This document shows positions 32,575 to 32,678 of a stretch of 32,678 nt of DNA, piece after piece. Both the position numbers and the translations under genes were made by a program. The notes under the pieces are model-generated. The model made no database searches. It was given only the letters and a program-made list of their open reading frames with translations, and was not told the origin of the DNA. Source of the DNA: a virus; IMG/VR virus record IMGVR_UViG_3300009419_000841, positions 1 to 32,678 of that record; one strand, given 5' to 3'. Numbering within the stretch: the first letter of the stretch is position 1; each line of letters begins with the position of its first letter.

Positions 32575-32635
32575 TTTTCCTTGTTAACAATGACACGCAG
32601 AGTTTATATTGCGGGATGAGCGTCTAAGTCCGCAT
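32575..32635 (-). promoter_or_regulatory. queD mRNA leader with hairpin and possible pseudoknot
   Basis: The predicted transcript start is 32635. A 5-pair hairpin TGCGG (32634-32630)/CCGCA (32614-32610) with a 15-base loop opens the leader. Loop bases ACGC (32623-32620) can pair with GCGT (32598-32595) downstream, and an A-rich ATATAAAC tract lies between. Hairpin, A-rich linker and loop-tail pairing are the layout of preQ1 class I riboswitches, although the sequence match is loose. The leader also begins with the three-codon frame ATG CGG ACT TAG. Confidence 0.3.
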
Positions 32636-32641
32636 ATAGTA

Positions 32642-32669
32642 ATTATACACGAATTACATCTAAAGTCAA
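32642..32669 (-). promoter_or_regulatory. sigma70-type promoter of queD (TTGACT-N16-TATAAT)
   Basis: Minus-strand TTGACT 32669-32664, 16 bases, TATAAT 32647-32642, predicted start 32635, and a 66-base leader to the ATG at 32569. It shares TATAATTACTAT with the dnaJ promoter. Confidence 0.7.
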
Positions 32670-32678
32670 ATTTCTGAT

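Overview
The window is a contiguous piece of a T4-like contractile-tailed phage (myovirus) genome, low in GC, of the kind known from marine and freshwater bacterioplankton. Evidence for this: a T4-type clamp loader (gp44), a gp31-like GroES co-chaperonin, PhoH, dCMP deaminase, UvdE, a run of very large tail or fibre proteins with cyanophage/pelagiphage-style N termini, and TATAAATA-type late promoters. The host is probably a proteobacterium (inference): the phage carries a 7Fe ferredoxin of the FdxA type, a ClpA that keeps a ClpP-docking loop, an ErpA-type carrier, and TTGACA/TATAAT promoters. Genes are packed with 1-4 base overlaps. No stretch longer than 300 bases lacks a gene, and I saw no tRNA, IS or CRISPR.

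Layout. (1) 1-2459, minus strand: a late-promoter operon with a small unknown protein followed by three proteins of different nucleotidyltransferase folds (Pol-beta type, ligase-like covalent type, and HIGH-type, cut by the window edge). (2) 2544-6335, minus: an unknown protein, full-length ClpA and a DnaJ co-chaperone; clpA and dnaJ each have a host-like promoter. (3) 6382-9058, minus: lysis region with a 3TM holin-like protein, a 38-residue membrane protein, a DUF4337 protein, a GH19 endolysin, and an Rz spanin with Rz1 nested inside it. (4) 9060-10342, minus: two conserved proteins, probably virion-related. (5) 10502-11224, plus: phoH behind a leader that can form two competing hairpins. 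(6) 11259-13508, minus: one tightly coupled operon (CxxC protein, 1-TM protein, 63-residue protein, gp44, ferredoxin, dCMP deaminase), with a consensus sigma70 promoter at one end and a UUCG-loop terminator at the other. (7) 13573-14894, minus: gp31-like GroES, two small conserved proteins, and a fragment of DNA polymerase III alpha. (8) 14894-28556, minus: six tail/fibre/adhesin proteins, including one of 2707 residues. (9) 28562-32569: ErpA-type Fe-S carrier, zinc-ribbon protein, histone-H1-like basic protein, UvdE, two glycosyltransferase-like proteins and QueD.

Two patterns run through the window. First, several genes have no Shine-Dalgarno sequence. Their promoters sit so close that the predicted transcript starts on, or within a few bases of, the start codon (CxxC gene, polymerase III fragment, uvdE, dnaJ; with a late motif erpA, and possibly the zinc-ribbon gene). 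This suggests leaderless or near-leaderless messages. Second, the nucleotidyltransferase cassette and the endolysin share short N termini of the type M-x-L-x-E, which resemble capsid-targeting peptides cut by T4-type prohead protease. This suggests that a set of nucleic-acid enzymes is packaged in the virion. Both are inferences from sequence pattern and need transcript-end mapping and virion proteomics.
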